Shown here in pieces: positions 53,394 to 64,000 of a stretch of DNA of 64,000 bases. Positions within the stretch are counted from its first letter, which is position 1. Each line of letters begins with the position of its first letter. The DNA comes from Auanema rhodensis. Lineage: Eukaryota; Nematoda; Chromadorea; Rhabditida; Rhabditidae. The translations under genes and the position numbers were made by a program. Location: positions 10,974,001-11,038,000 of the forward strand of contig OZ059895.1 in NCBI GenBank assembly GCA_964057225.1, written 5' to 3'. Under the pieces are notes generated by a model. The model saw only the letters and a list, made by a program, of their open reading frames with translations. It was not told the origin of the DNA and ran no database searches.

Positions 53394-54588
53394 GATTGAA
53401 GATACTTTGCTGCCTTGGGTTGAGCTATTTAAGGAAAACTACTTGAAAATTGAAAACATTTGTTACGGAAAAGATAAAATTGAAAATCAGCTGCATGGCG
53501 TACTTTTAACGTGGTATAGTTGTAAGCGAAAATATCTGGTATTCAATGATTTACATACTTATCCTCGTTATTGTTTTTTTTCCAATTTCCTGTTAGTTAT
53601 GTAATTTTCGACGTTCCATCTGGATCCCTCGATGATAGCAATTCTTATAAGCTCCAAATACAATAAATTAAAAAAGGTTTCACAGTTGTATAGTGTTTAA
53701 ACAATGTTTGTTTTGATAGGAAATAGATAGAAACAGTAAAGTTAAAATGAAGGTTCATTAACTACTGGTTTATAACTGTAATATAGGAACAAGATTGAAG
53801 ATAATTTGCTGCCTCCGGTTGAGCTATCTAAGTAAATCTACTTGAAAAGTGAAAACATTTGTTACGGAAGAGATAAAATTGAAAATCAGCTGCATGGCGT
53901 ACTTTTAACGTGGTATAGTTGTAAGCGAAAATATCTGGTTTTCAATGATTTACATACTTATCCTCGTTATAGTTTTTTTCCAATTTCCTGTTAGTTATGT
54001 AATTTTCGACGTTCCATCTGGATCCCTCGATGATAGCAATTCTTATAAGCTCCAAATACAATAAATTAAAAAAGGTTTCACAGTTGTATAGTGTTTAAAC
54101 ATTGTTTGTTTCGATAGGGAATAGATACAAACAGTAAAGTTAGAATGAAGGTTCATTAACTACTGGTTTATAACTGTAATATAGAAATAAGATTGAAGAT
54201 AATTTTCTGCCGGGGGTTGAGCTATCTAAGTAAATCTACTTGAAAAGCGAAAAAAGTTGTTACGGAAGAGATAAAATTGAAAATCAGCTGCATGTCGTAC
54301 TTTCAACGTGGTATAGTTGAAAGCAAAAATATCTGATATTCAATGATTTACATACTTATCCTCGTTATGGTATTTTTCCAATTTCATGTTAGTTATGTAA
54401 CTTTCCACGTGCCATCTGGTTCCCTCGATGATATCAAAGCTTATGTGCTCCAAATGCAAAAAATTAAAAAAGGTTTTACAGTTGTTCAGTGTTTAAACAA
54501 TGTTTGTTTTGATAAGAAATAGATAGAAACAGTAAAGTTGAGAGAAAAGTTCATTTACTGCTGGTTTATAACTTTAAAAAAAAAAAAA
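53394..54588 (+). repeat. Type A-led trimer with terminal A run
   Basis: A (53394), B (53793), and a 'gggggttgagc' monomer (54191) that ends in 13 consecutive A. The same A-led spacing continues as 54589 (A), 55386 (A), 56581 (A), 56978 (A), 58173 (A) and 60166 (A). Intervals of one to five monomers show that the trimer rule weakens to the right. Confidence 0.8.
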
Positions 54589-55385
54589 GATTGAAGATAC
54601 TTTGCTGCCTTGGGTTGAGCTATTTAAGGAAAACTACTTGAAAAGTGAAAACATTTGTTACGGAAGAGATAAAATTGAAAATCAGCTGCATGGCGTACTT
54701 TTAACGTGGTATAGTTGTAAGCGAAAATATCTGGTATTCAATGATTTACATACTTATCCTCGTTATAGTTTTTTTCCAATTTCATGTTAGTTATGTAACT
54801 TTCCACGTGCCATCTGGTTCCGTCGATGATATCAAAGCTTATGTGCTCCAAATACAATAAATCAAAAAAGGGTTTCACTGTAGTATAGTGTTTAAACAAT
54901 GTTTGTTTCGATAGGAAATAGATAGAAACAGTAAAGTAAAGATGAAGGTTTATTAACTACTGATTTATGACTGTAATATAGAAATAAGATTGAAGATAAT
55001 TTGCTGCCTCCGGTTGAGCTATCTAAGTAAATATACTTGAAAAGCGAAAAAAGTTGTTACGGAAAAGATAAAATTGAAAATCAGCTGCATGTCGTACTTT
55101 CAACGTGGTATAGTTGAAAGCGAAAATATCTGATATTCAATGATTTACATACTTATCCTCGTTATAGTTTTTTTCCAATTTCATGTTAGTTATGTAATTT
55201 TCCACGTTCCATCTGGATCCCTCGATGATATCAAATTTTATGTGCTCCAAATGCAAAAAATTAAAAAAGGTTTTACAGTTGTTCAGTGTTATAACAATGT
55301 TTGTTTTGATAAGAAATAGATAGAAACAGTAAAGTTGAGAAAAAAGTTCATTTACTGCTGGTTTATAACTGTAAAAAAAAAAAAA

Positions 55386-56977
55386 GATTGAAGATACTTT
55401 GCTGCCTTGGGTTGAGCTATTTAAGGAAAACTACTTGAAAATTGAAAACATTTGTTACGGAAAAGATAAAATTGAAAATCAGCTGCATGGCGTACTTTTA
55501 ACGTGGTATAGTTGTAAGCGAAAATATCTGGTATTCAATGATTTACATACTTATCCTCGTTATAGTTTTTTTTCCAATTTCCTGTTAGTTATGTAATTTT
55601 CGACGTTCCATCTGGATCCCTCGATGATAGCAATTCTTATAAGCTCCAAATACAATAAATTAAAAAAGGTTTCACAGTTGTATAGTGTTTAAACAATGTT
55701 TGTTTTGATAGGAAATAGATAGAAACAGTAAAGTTAAAATGAAGGTTCATTAACTACTGGTTTATAACTGTAATATAGGAACAAGATTGAAGATAATTTG
55801 CTGCCTCCGGTTGAGCTATCTAAGTAAATCTACTTGAAAAGTGAAAACATTTGTTACGGAAGAGATAAAATTGAAAATCAGCTGCATGGCGTACTTTTAA
55901 CGTGGTATAGTTGTAAGAGAAAATATCTGGTATTCAATGATTTACATACTTATCCTCGTTATAGTTTTTTTCCAATTTCATGTTAGTTATGTAACTTTCC
56001 ACGTTCCATCTGGTTCCCTCGATGATATCAAAGCTTATGTGCTCCAAATACAATAAATCAAAAAAGGGTTTCACAGTTGTATAGTGATTAAACAATGTTT
56101 GTTTCGATAGGAAATAGATAAAAACAGTAAAGTTAAGATGAAGATTCATTAACTACTGGTTTATGACTGTAATATAGAAATAAGATTGAAAATAATTTGC
56201 TGCCTCCGGTTGAGCTATCTAAGTAAATCTACTTGAAAAGTGAAAACATTTGTTACGGAAGAGATAAAATTGAAAATCAGCTGCATGGCGTACTTTTAAC
56301 GTGGTATAGTTGTAAGCGAAAATATCTGGTATTCAATGATTTACATACTTATCCTCGTTATAGTTTTTTTCCAATTTCATGTTAGTTATGTAATTTTCCA
56401 CGTTCCATCTGGATCCCTCGATGATATCAAATTTTATGTGCTCCAAATGCAAAAAATTAAAAAAGGTTTTACAGTTGTTCAGTGTTATAACAATGTTTGT
56501 TTTGATAAGAAATAGATAGAAACAGTAAAGTTGAGAAAAAAGTTCATTTACTGCTGGTTTATAACTGTAAAAAAAAAAAAGATTGAAGATACTTTGCTGC
56601 CTTGGGTTGAGCTATTTAAGGAAAACTACTTGAAAAGTGAAAACATTTGTTACGGAAGAGATAAAATTGAAAATCAGCTGCATGGCGTACTTTAAACGTG
56701 GTATAGTTGTAAGCGAAAATATCTGGTATTCAATGATTTACATACTTATCCTCGTTATAGTTTTTTTCCAATTTCATGTTAGTTATGTAATTTTCCACGT
56801 TCCATCTGGATCCCTCGATGATATTAAATTTTATGTGCTCCAAATGCAAAAAATTAAAAAAGGTTTTACAGTTGTTCAGTGTTATAACAATGTTTGTTTT
56901 GATAAGAAATAGATAGAAACAGTAAAGTTGAGAAAAAAGTTCATTTACTGCTGGTTTATAACTGTAAAAAAAAAAAA
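55386..56977 (+). repeat. Four-monomer tandem unit, copy 1 (1592 bp)
   Basis: Monomers at 55386, 55785, 56184 and 56581 are matched at 56978, 57377, 57776 and 58173. The third has the rare start 'gattgaaaataattt'. The fourth matches only in its left part, and even there it has 'aaaagtgaaaac' against 'aaaattgaaaac'. In its right part this copy is of the A-run class and the other is 'gatagcaattc'. Confidence 0.87.
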
Positions 56978-58172
56978 GATTGAAGATACTTTGCTGCCTT
57001 GGGTTGAGCTATTTAAGGAAAACTACTTGAAAATTGAAAACATTTGTTACGGAAAAGATAAAATTGAAAATCAGCTGCATGGCGTACTTTTAACGTGGTA
57101 TAGTTGTAAGCGAAAATATCTGGTATTCAATGATTTACATACTTATCCTCGTTATAGTTTTTTTTCCAATTTCCTGTTAGTTATGTAATTTTCGACGTTC
57201 CATCTGGATCCCTCGATGATAGCAATTCTTATAAGCTCCAAATACAATAAATTAAAAAAGGTTTCACAGTTGTATAGTGTTTAAACAATGTTTGTTTTGA
57301 TAGGAAATAGATAGAAACAGTAAAGTTAAAATGAAGGTTCATTAACTACTGGTTTATAACTGTAATATAGGAACAAGATTGAAGATAATTTGCTGCCTCC
57401 GGTTGAGCTATCTAAGTAAATCTACTTGAAAAGTGAAAACATTTGTTACGGAAGAGATAAAATTGAAAATCAGCTGCATGGCGTACTTTTAACGTGGTAT
57501 AGTTGTAAGCGAAAATATCTGGTATTCAATGATTTACATACTTATCCTCGTTATAGTTTTTTTCCAATTTCATGTTAGTTATGTAACTTTCCACGTTCCA
57601 TCTGGTTCCCTCGATGATATCAAAGCTTATGTGCTCCAAATACAATAAATCAAAAAAGGGTTTCACAGTTGTATAGTGATTAAACAATGTTTGTTTCGAT
57701 AGGAAATAGATAAAAACAGTAAAGTTAAGATGAAGGTTCATTAACTACTGGTTTATGACTGTAATATAGAAATAAGATTGAAAATAATTTGCTGCCTCCG
57801 GTTGAGCTATCTAAGTAAATCTACTTGAAAAGTGAAAACATTTGTTACGGAAGAGATAAAATTGAAAATCAGCTGCATGGCGTACTTTTAACGTGGTATA
57901 GTTGTAAGCGAAAATATCTGGTATTCAATGATTTACATACTTATCCTCGTTATAGTTTTTTTCCAATTTCATGTTAGTTATGTAATTTTCCACGTTCCAT
58001 CTGGATCCCTCGATGATATCAAATTTTATGTGCTCCAAATGCAAAAAATTAAAAAAGGTTTTACAGTTGTTCAGTGTTTAAACAATGTTTGTTTTGATAA
58101 GAAATAGATAGAAACAGTAAAGTTGAGAGAAAAGTTCATTTACTGCTGGTTTATAACTTTAAAAAAAAAAAA
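56978..58172 (+). repeat. Four-monomer tandem unit, copy 2 (three full monomers)
   Basis: Second copy of the 55386 unit. The two monomers from 57377 also reappear at 63354-64000, an offset of 5977 bp (15 monomers), including the 'gattgaaaataattt' start at 63753. Confidence 0.86.
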
Positions 58173-58571
58173 GATTGAAGATACTTTGCTGCCTTGGGTT
58201 GAGCTATTTAAGGAAAACTACTTGAAAATTGAAAACATTTGTTACGGAAGAGATAAAATTGAAAATCAGCTGCATGGCGTACTTTTAACGTGGTATAGTT
58301 GTGAGCGAAAATATCTGGTATTCAATGATTTACATACTTATCCTCGTTATAGTTTTTTTTCCAATTTCCTGTTAGTTATGTAATTTTCGACGTTCCTTCT
58401 GGATCCCTCGATGATAGCAATTCTTATAAGCTCCAAATACAATAAATTAAAAAAGGTTTCACAGTTGTATAGTGTTTAAACAATGTTTGTTTCGATAGGG
58501 AATAGGTACAAACAGTAAAGTTAGAATGAAGGTTCATTAACTACTGGTTTATAACTGTAATATAGAAATAA

Positions 58572-59369
58572 GATTGAAGATAATTTTCTGCCGGGGGTTG
58601 AGCTATCTAAGTAAATCTACTTGAAAAGCGAAAAAAGTTGTTACGGAAGAGATAAAATTGAAAATCAGCTGCATGTCGTACTTTCAACGTGGTATAGTTG
58701 AAAGCGAAAATATCTGATATTCAATGATTTACATACTTATCCTCGTTATGGTATTTTTCCAATTTCATGTTAGTTATGTAACTTTCCACGTGCCATCTGG
58801 TTCCCTCGATGATATCAAAGCTTATGTGCTCCAAATACAATAAATCAAAAAAGGGTTTCACAGTAGTATAGTGTTTAAACAATGTTTGTTTCGATAGGAA
58901 ATAGATAGAAACAGTAAAGTTAAGATGAAGGTTTATTAACTACTGATTTATGACTGTAATATAGAAATAAGATTGAAGATAATTTGCTGCCTCCGGTTGA
59001 GCTATCTAAGTAAATCTACTTGAAAAGCGAAAAAAGTTGTTACGGAAGAGATAAAATTGAAAATCAGCTGCATGTCGTACTTTCAACGTGGTATAGTTGA
59101 AAGCGAATGTATCTGATTTTCAATGATTTACATACTTATCCTCGTTATAGTATTTTTCCAATTTCATGTTAGTTATGTAACTTTCCACGTTTCATCTGGT
59201 TCCCTCGATGATATCAAAGCTTATGTGCTTCAAATACATTAAATCAAAAAAGGGTTTCACAGTAGTATAGTGTTTAAACAATGTTTGTTTCGATAGGAAG
59301 TAGATAGAAACAGTGAAGTTAAGATGAAGGTTCATTAACTACTGGTTTATGACTGTAATATAAAAATAA
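58572..59369 (+). repeat. Dimer block repeated 2390 bp downstream
   Basis: Monomers at 58572 ('gggggttgagc', 'agcgaaaaaagttg') and 58971 are matched at 60962 and 61361. Left of them, 'agggaataggtacaaacag' is shared only by these two places. The match continues into the monomer starting at 61361 and then resumes in 61760. Confidence 0.86.
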
Positions 59370-61360
59370 GATTAAAGATAATTTGCTGCCTCCGGTTGAG
59401 CTATAAAAGTAAACCTACTTGAAAAGTGAAAACATTTGTTACGGAAGAGATAAAATTGAAAATCAGCTGCATGTCGTACTTTCAACGTGGTATAGTTGAA
59501 AGCGAAAATATCTGATATTCAATGATTTACAAACTTATCCTCGTTATGGTATTTTTCCAATTTCATGTTAGTTATGTAACTTTCCACGTGCCATCTGGTT
59601 CCCTCGATGATATCAAAGCTTATGTGCTCCAAATACAATAAATCAAAAAAGGGTTTCACAGTAGTATAGTGTTTAAACAATGTTTGTTTCGATAGGAAGT
59701 AGATAGAAACAGTGAAGTTAAGATGAAGGTTCATTAACTACTGGTTTATGACTGTAATATAAAAATAAGATTAAAGATAATTTGCTGCCTCCGGTTGAGC
59801 TATCTAAGTAAATCTACTTGAAAAGTGAAAACATTTGTTACGGAAGAGATAAAATTGAAAATCAGCTGCATGGCGTACTTTTAACGTGGTATAGTTGTAA
59901 GCGAAAATATCTGGTATTCAATGATTTACATACTTATCCTCGTTATAGTTTTTTTCCAAGTTCATGTTAGTTATGTAATTTTCCACGTTGCATCTGGTTC
60001 CCTCGATGATATCAAATCTTATGTGCTCCAAATACAATAAATTGAAAAAGGTTTCACAGTTGTATAGTGTTTAAACAATGTTTGTTTTGATAGGAAATAG
60101 ATAGAAACAGTAAAGTTGAGAAAAAAGTTCATTTACTGCTGGTTTATAACTGTAAAAAAAAAAAAGATTGAAGATACTTTGCTGCCTTGGGTTGAGCTAT
60201 TTAAGGAAAACTACTTGAAAATTGAAAACATTTGTTACGGAAAAGATAAAATTGAAAATCAGCTGCATGGCGTACTTTTAACGTGGTATAGTTGTAAGCG
60301 AAAATATCTGGTATTCAATGATTTACATACTTATCCTCGTTATAGTTTTTTTCCAAGTTCATGTTAGTTATGTAATTTTCCACGTTGCATCTGGTTCCCT
60401 CGATGATATCAAATCTTATGTGCTCCAAATACAATAAATTAAAAAAGGTTTCACAGTTGTATAGTGTTTAAACAATGTTTGTTTTGATAGGAAATAGATA
60501 GAAACAGTAAAGTTAAAATGAAGGTTCATTAACTACTGGTTTATAACTGTAATATAGGAACAAGATTGAAGATAATTTGCTGCCTCCGGTTGAGCTATCT
60601 AAGTAAATCTACTTGAAAAGTGAAAACATTTGTTACGGAAGAGATAAAATTGAAAATCAGCTGCATGGCGTACTTTTAACGTGGTATAGTTGTAAGCGAA
60701 AATATCTGGTATTCAATGATTTACATACTTATCCTCGTTATAGTTTTTTTCCAATTTCCTGTTAGTTATGTAATTTTCGACGTTCCATCTGGATCCCTCG
60801 ATGATAGCAATTCTTATAAGCTCCAAATACAATAAATTAAAAAAGGTTTCACAGTTGTATAGTGTTTAAACAATGTTTGTTTCGATAGGGAATAGGTACA
60901 AACAGTAAAGTTAGAATGAAGGTTCATTAACTACTGGTTTATAACTGTAATATAGAAATAAGATTGAAGATAATTTTCTGCCGGGGGTTGAGCTATCTAA
61001 GTAAATCTACTTGAAAAGCGAAAAAAGTTGTTACGGAAGAGATAAAATTGAAAATCAGCTGCATGTCGTACTTTCAACGTGGTATAGTTGAAAGCGAAAA
61101 TATCTGATATTCAATGATTTACATACTTATCCTCGTTATGGTATTTTTCCAATTTCATGTTAGTTATGTAACTTTCCACGTGCCATCTGGTTCCCTCGAT
61201 GATATCAAAGCTTATGTGCTCCAAATACAATAAATCAAAAAAGGGTTTCACAGTAGTATAGTGTTTAAACAATGTTTGTTTCGATAGGAAATAGATAGAA
61301 ACAGTAAAGTTAAGATGAAGGTTTATTAACTACTGATTTATGACTGTAATATAGAAATAA

Positions 61361-62158
61361 GATTGAAGATAATTTGCTGCCTCCGGTTGAGCTATCTAAG
61401 TAAATCTACTTGAAAAGCGAAAAAAGTTGTTACGGAAGAGATAAAATTGAAAATCAGCTGCATGTCGTACTTTCAACGTGGTATAGTTGAAAGCGAATGT
61501 ATCTGATTTTCAATGATTTACATACTTATCCTCGTTATAGTATTTTTCCAATTTCATGTTAGTTATGTAACTTTCCACGTTTCATCTGGTTCCCTCGATG
61601 ATATCAAAGCTTATGTGCTCCAAATACAATAAATCAAAAAAGGGTTTCACAGTAGTATAGTGTTTAAACAATGTTTGTTTCGATAGGAAATAGATAGAAA
61701 CAGTAAAGTTAAGATGAAGGTTTATTAACTACTGATTTATGACTGTAATATAGAAATAAGATTGAAGATAATTTGCTGCCTCCGGTTGAGCTATCTAAGT
61801 AAATCTACTTGAAAAGCGAAAAAAGTTGTTACGGAAGAGATAAAATTGAAAATCAGCTGCATGTCGTACTTTCAACGTGGTATAGTTGAAAGCGAATGTA
61901 TCTGATTTTCAATGATTTACATACTTATCCTCGTTATAGTATTTTTCCAATTTCATGTTAGTTATGTAACTTTCCACGTTTCATCTGGTTCCCTCGATGA
62001 TATCAAAGCTTATGTGCTTCAAATACATTAAATCAAAAAAGGGTTTCACAGTAGTATAGTGTTTAAACAATGTTTGTTTCGATAGGAAGTAGATAGAAAC
62101 AGTGAAGTTAAGATGAAGGTTCATTAACTACTGGTTTATGACTGTAATATAAAAATAA
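61361..62158 (+). repeat. Single-monomer tandem duplication
   Basis: The monomers at 61361 and 61760 share their left parts base for base ('agcgaaaaaagttg', 'gcgaatgtatctg'). The first has the right part 'gtgctccaaatacaataaa' and 'gatttatgactg'. The second has 'gtgcttcaaatacattaaa' and 'ggaagtagatag', as in the 58971 monomer. The original single monomer thus appears split over two. Confidence 0.84.
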
Positions 62159-62557
62159 GATTAAAGATAATTTGCTGCCTCCGGTTGAGCTATCTAAGTA
62201 AACCTACTTGAAAAGTGAAAACATTTGTTACGGAAGAGATAAAATTGAAAATCAGCTGCATGTCGTACTTTCAACGTGGTATAGTTGAAAGCGAAAATAT
62301 CTGATATTCAATGATTTACATACTTATCCTCGTTATGGTATTTTTCCAATTTCATGTTAGTTATGTAACTTTCCACGTGCCATCTGGTTCCCTCGATGAT
62401 ATCAAAGCTTATGTGCTCCAAATACAATAAATCAAAAAAGGGTTTCACAGTAGTATAGTGTTTAAACAATGTTTGTTTCGATAGGAAGTAGATAGAAACA
62501 GTGAAGTTAAGATGAAGGTTCATTAACTACTGGTTTATGACTGTAATATAAAAATAA

Positions 62558-62954
62558 GATTAAAGATAATTTGCTGCCTCCGGTTGAGCTATCTAAGTAA
62601 ATCTACTTGAAAAGTGAAAACATTTGTTACGGAAGAGATAAAATTGAAAATCAGCGGCATGGCGTACTTTCAACGTGGTATGGTCCTAAGCGAAAATATC
62701 TGATATTCAATGCTTCACATACTTATCCTCGTTATAGTTTTTTCCAATTTCATGTTAGTTACGTAATTTTCCACGTTCTATCTGGATCCCTCAATGATAT
62801 CAAATCTTATGAGCTTCAAATACAAGAAATTAAAAAAGGTTTCACAGTTGTATAGTTCTTGAACAAAGTTGGTTTCGATAGGAAATAGATAGAAACAGTA
62901 AAGGTAAGATGAAGGTTCATTAACTACTGGTTTATGACTGTAATATAAAAATAA
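62558..62954 (+). repeat. Most divergent monomer in the window (397 bp)
   Basis: At least a dozen private differences: 'cagcggcatgg', 'ggtatggtcctaagc', 'caatgcttcacatac', a six-T run, 'gttacgtaattt', 'ccctcaatgatatc', 'tatgagcttc', 'tagttcttgaacaaagttgg' and 'aaaggtaag'. Both flanks are ordinary monomers. The six-T run opens an 82-codon plus-strand frame (62607-62855), which is a by-product. It could be an old relic monomer or a member of another satellite array inserted by exchange. Confidence 0.88.
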
Positions 62955-63752
62955 GATTAAAGATAATTTGCTGCCTCCGGTTGAGCTATCTAAGTAAATC
63001 TACTTGAAAAGTGAAAACATTTGTTACGGAAGAGATAAAATTGAAAATCAGCTGCATGGCGTACTTTTAACGTGGTATAGTTGTAAGCGAAAATATCTGG
63101 TATTCAATGATTTACATACTTATCCTCGTTATAGTTTTTTTTCCAATTTCCTGTTAGTTATGTAATTTTCGACGTTCCATCTGGATCCCTCGATGATAGC
63201 AATTCTTATAAGCTCCAAATACAATAAATTAAAAAAGGTTTCACAGTTGTATAGTGTTTAAACAATGTTTGTTTTGATAGGAAATAGATAGAAACAGTAA
63301 AGTTAAAATGAAGGTTCATTAACTACTGGTTTATAACTGTAATATAGGAACAAGATTGAAGATAATTTGCTGCCTCCGGTTGAGCTATCTAAGTAAATCT
63401 ACTTGAAAAGTGAAAACATTTGTTACGGAAGAGATAAAATTGAAAATCAGCTGCATGGCGTACTTTTAACGTGGTATAGTTGTAAGCGAAAATATCTGGT
63501 ATTCAATGATTTACATACTTATCCTCGTTATAGTTTTTTTCCAATTTCATGTTAGTTATGTAACTTTCCACGTTCCATCTGGTTCCCTCGATGATATCAA
63601 AGCTTATGTGCTCCAAATACAATAAATCAAAAAAGGGTTTCACAGTTGTATAGTGATTAAACAATGTTTGTTTCGATAGGAAATAGATAAAAACAGTAAA
63701 GTTAAGATGAAGGTTCATTAACTACTGGTTTATGACTGTAATATAGAAATAA

Positions 63753-64000
63753 GATTGAAAATAATTTGCTGCCTCCGGTTGAGCTATCTAAGTAAATCTA
63801 CTTGAAAAGTGAAAACATTTGTTACGGAAGAGATAAAATTGAAAATCAGCTGCATGGCGTACTTTTAACGTGGTATAGTTGTAAGCGAAAATATCTGGTA
63901 TTCAATGATTTACATACTTATCCTCGTTATAGTTTTTTTCCAATTTCATGTTAGTTATGTAATTTTCCACGTTCCATCTGGATCCCTCGATGATATCAAA
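63753..64000 (+). repeat. Partial monomer at right window edge
   Basis: The last 248 bases match the first part of the monomers at 56184 and 57776, including the start 'gattgaaaataattt'. The cut is the window edge, not a biological end. The array continues beyond the window in both directions as far as can be seen. Confidence 0.93.

Larger units (their letters stand above)
36245..60165 (+). repeat. Dispersed pure A runs (10-13 bases) at monomer ends
   Basis: Ten runs: 36245-36256 (12), 38636-38646 (11), 46206-46215 (10), 48994-49005 (12), 54576-54588 (13), 55373-55385 (13), 56569-56580 (12), 56966-56977 (12), 58161-58172 (12) and 60154-60165 (12). They replace the usual monomer end 'aatatagaaataag'. 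Partly A-enriched forms exist: 'aatataaaaaaaag' before 43429, and 'aaaataaaaaaaag' before 39843 and 40639. Every one lies just before a type A monomer. They are satellite-internal homopolymers, not tails of inserted retroelements. Confidence 0.92.
14750..60563 (+). repeat. Type A monomers ('gatactttgctgcc')
   Basis: Starts at 14750, 18334, 20724, 24707, 28691, 29886, 36257, 38647, 39843, 40639, 46216, 48210, 49006, 50203, 51400, 52596, 53394, 54589, 55386, 56581, 56978, 58173 and 60166. Intervals run from 16 monomers down to one. They are wide on the left and mostly two or three on the right, so this subfamily becomes denser rightwards. Marks are 'ctatttaaggaaaac' and, mostly, 'cttttaacgtgg'. 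Confidence 0.87.
1..64000 (+). repeat. Tandem satellite array, ~398.5-bp monomer, ~160.6 copies
   Basis: Every part of the window aligns to one repeat unit in one orientation. Taking the phase at 'gattgaagat' (arbitrary), monomers start at 1, 399, 798, 1197, 1597, 1995, 2393, 2793, 3192, 3589, 3987, 4386, 4785, 5185, 5583, 5981, 6379, 6778, 7176, 7575, 7975, 8373, 8772, 9172, 9570, 9967, 10366, 10766 and so on to 63753. Lengths are almost all 398 or 399 bp. The extremes are 395 bp (45821-46215) and 400 bp (six monomers). No inversion, unique insertion or gap was seen; the CAGCTG landmark recurs once per monomer in the same orientation throughout. This is non-coding satellite DNA. Its role (centromere, heterochromatin or none) cannot be read from sequence alone. 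Confidence 0.98.

Noticed and set aside
54576-54588. Poly(A) run as a retroelement tail or insertion point
   Set aside because: The run replaces the usual monomer end with total monomer length kept at 397-398 bp. No inserted sequence or target-site duplication is present, and intermediate A-rich forms occur in nearby monomers.
1-64000. CRISPR array (regular direct repeats)
   Set aside because: The repeat is about 398 bp with no unique spacers between units. This is a head-to-tail satellite, not 25-40 bp repeats with spacers.

Overview
The whole 64 kb window is one uninterrupted tandem satellite-DNA array. I count 160 complete monomers plus one partial monomer, all head-to-tail on the same strand. 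Monomers are 395-400 bp long (mean about 398.5 bp) and about 31% G+C by hand count of one monomer. I found no unique sequence, recognisable protein-coding gene, RNA gene, CRISPR array or intact transposable element. An AT-rich array this long with near-identical multi-monomer duplications is typical of constitutive heterochromatin (pericentromeric, centromeric or subtelomeric) of a eukaryote, probably an animal. The sequence does not name the species, and I do not recognise the monomer family.

Layout. (1) 1-14749: a mosaic rich in 400-bp monomers carrying 'gattaacatac', 'ccttcgtatag' monomers, and 'gataacttgctgcc' (type C) monomers. It contains three large duplications: 2.2 kb at an offset of 3588 bp, 2.7 kb at 5581 bp, and a direct 1197-bp trimer duplication. 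(2) 14750-34264: a recurring four-monomer unit of about 1.59 kb (A-B1-B2-C), interrupted by other monomers. (3) About 34065-39020: two tandem copies of a six-monomer unit of 2391 bp. (4) About 39046-49005: a heterogeneous stretch with two dimer duplications and two of the three most divergent monomers. (5) 49006-60563: trimer and dimer periodicity set by type A monomers ('gatactttgctgcc'), many of them preceded by a pure A run of 10-13 bases. (6) 60564-64000: copies of nearby units and the single most divergent monomer (62558-62954).

Short ORFs of 60-94 codons recur on both strands, but they are the same stretch of monomer read again and again. Their presence depends on one-base length variants between monomers, so I do not call them genes. 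The window's biology is its repeat evolution: local unequal exchange or conversion has produced higher-order repeats of 2, 3, 4, 6, 9, 10 and 14 monomers. Breakpoints often fall inside monomers, and variant bases change in order along the array.
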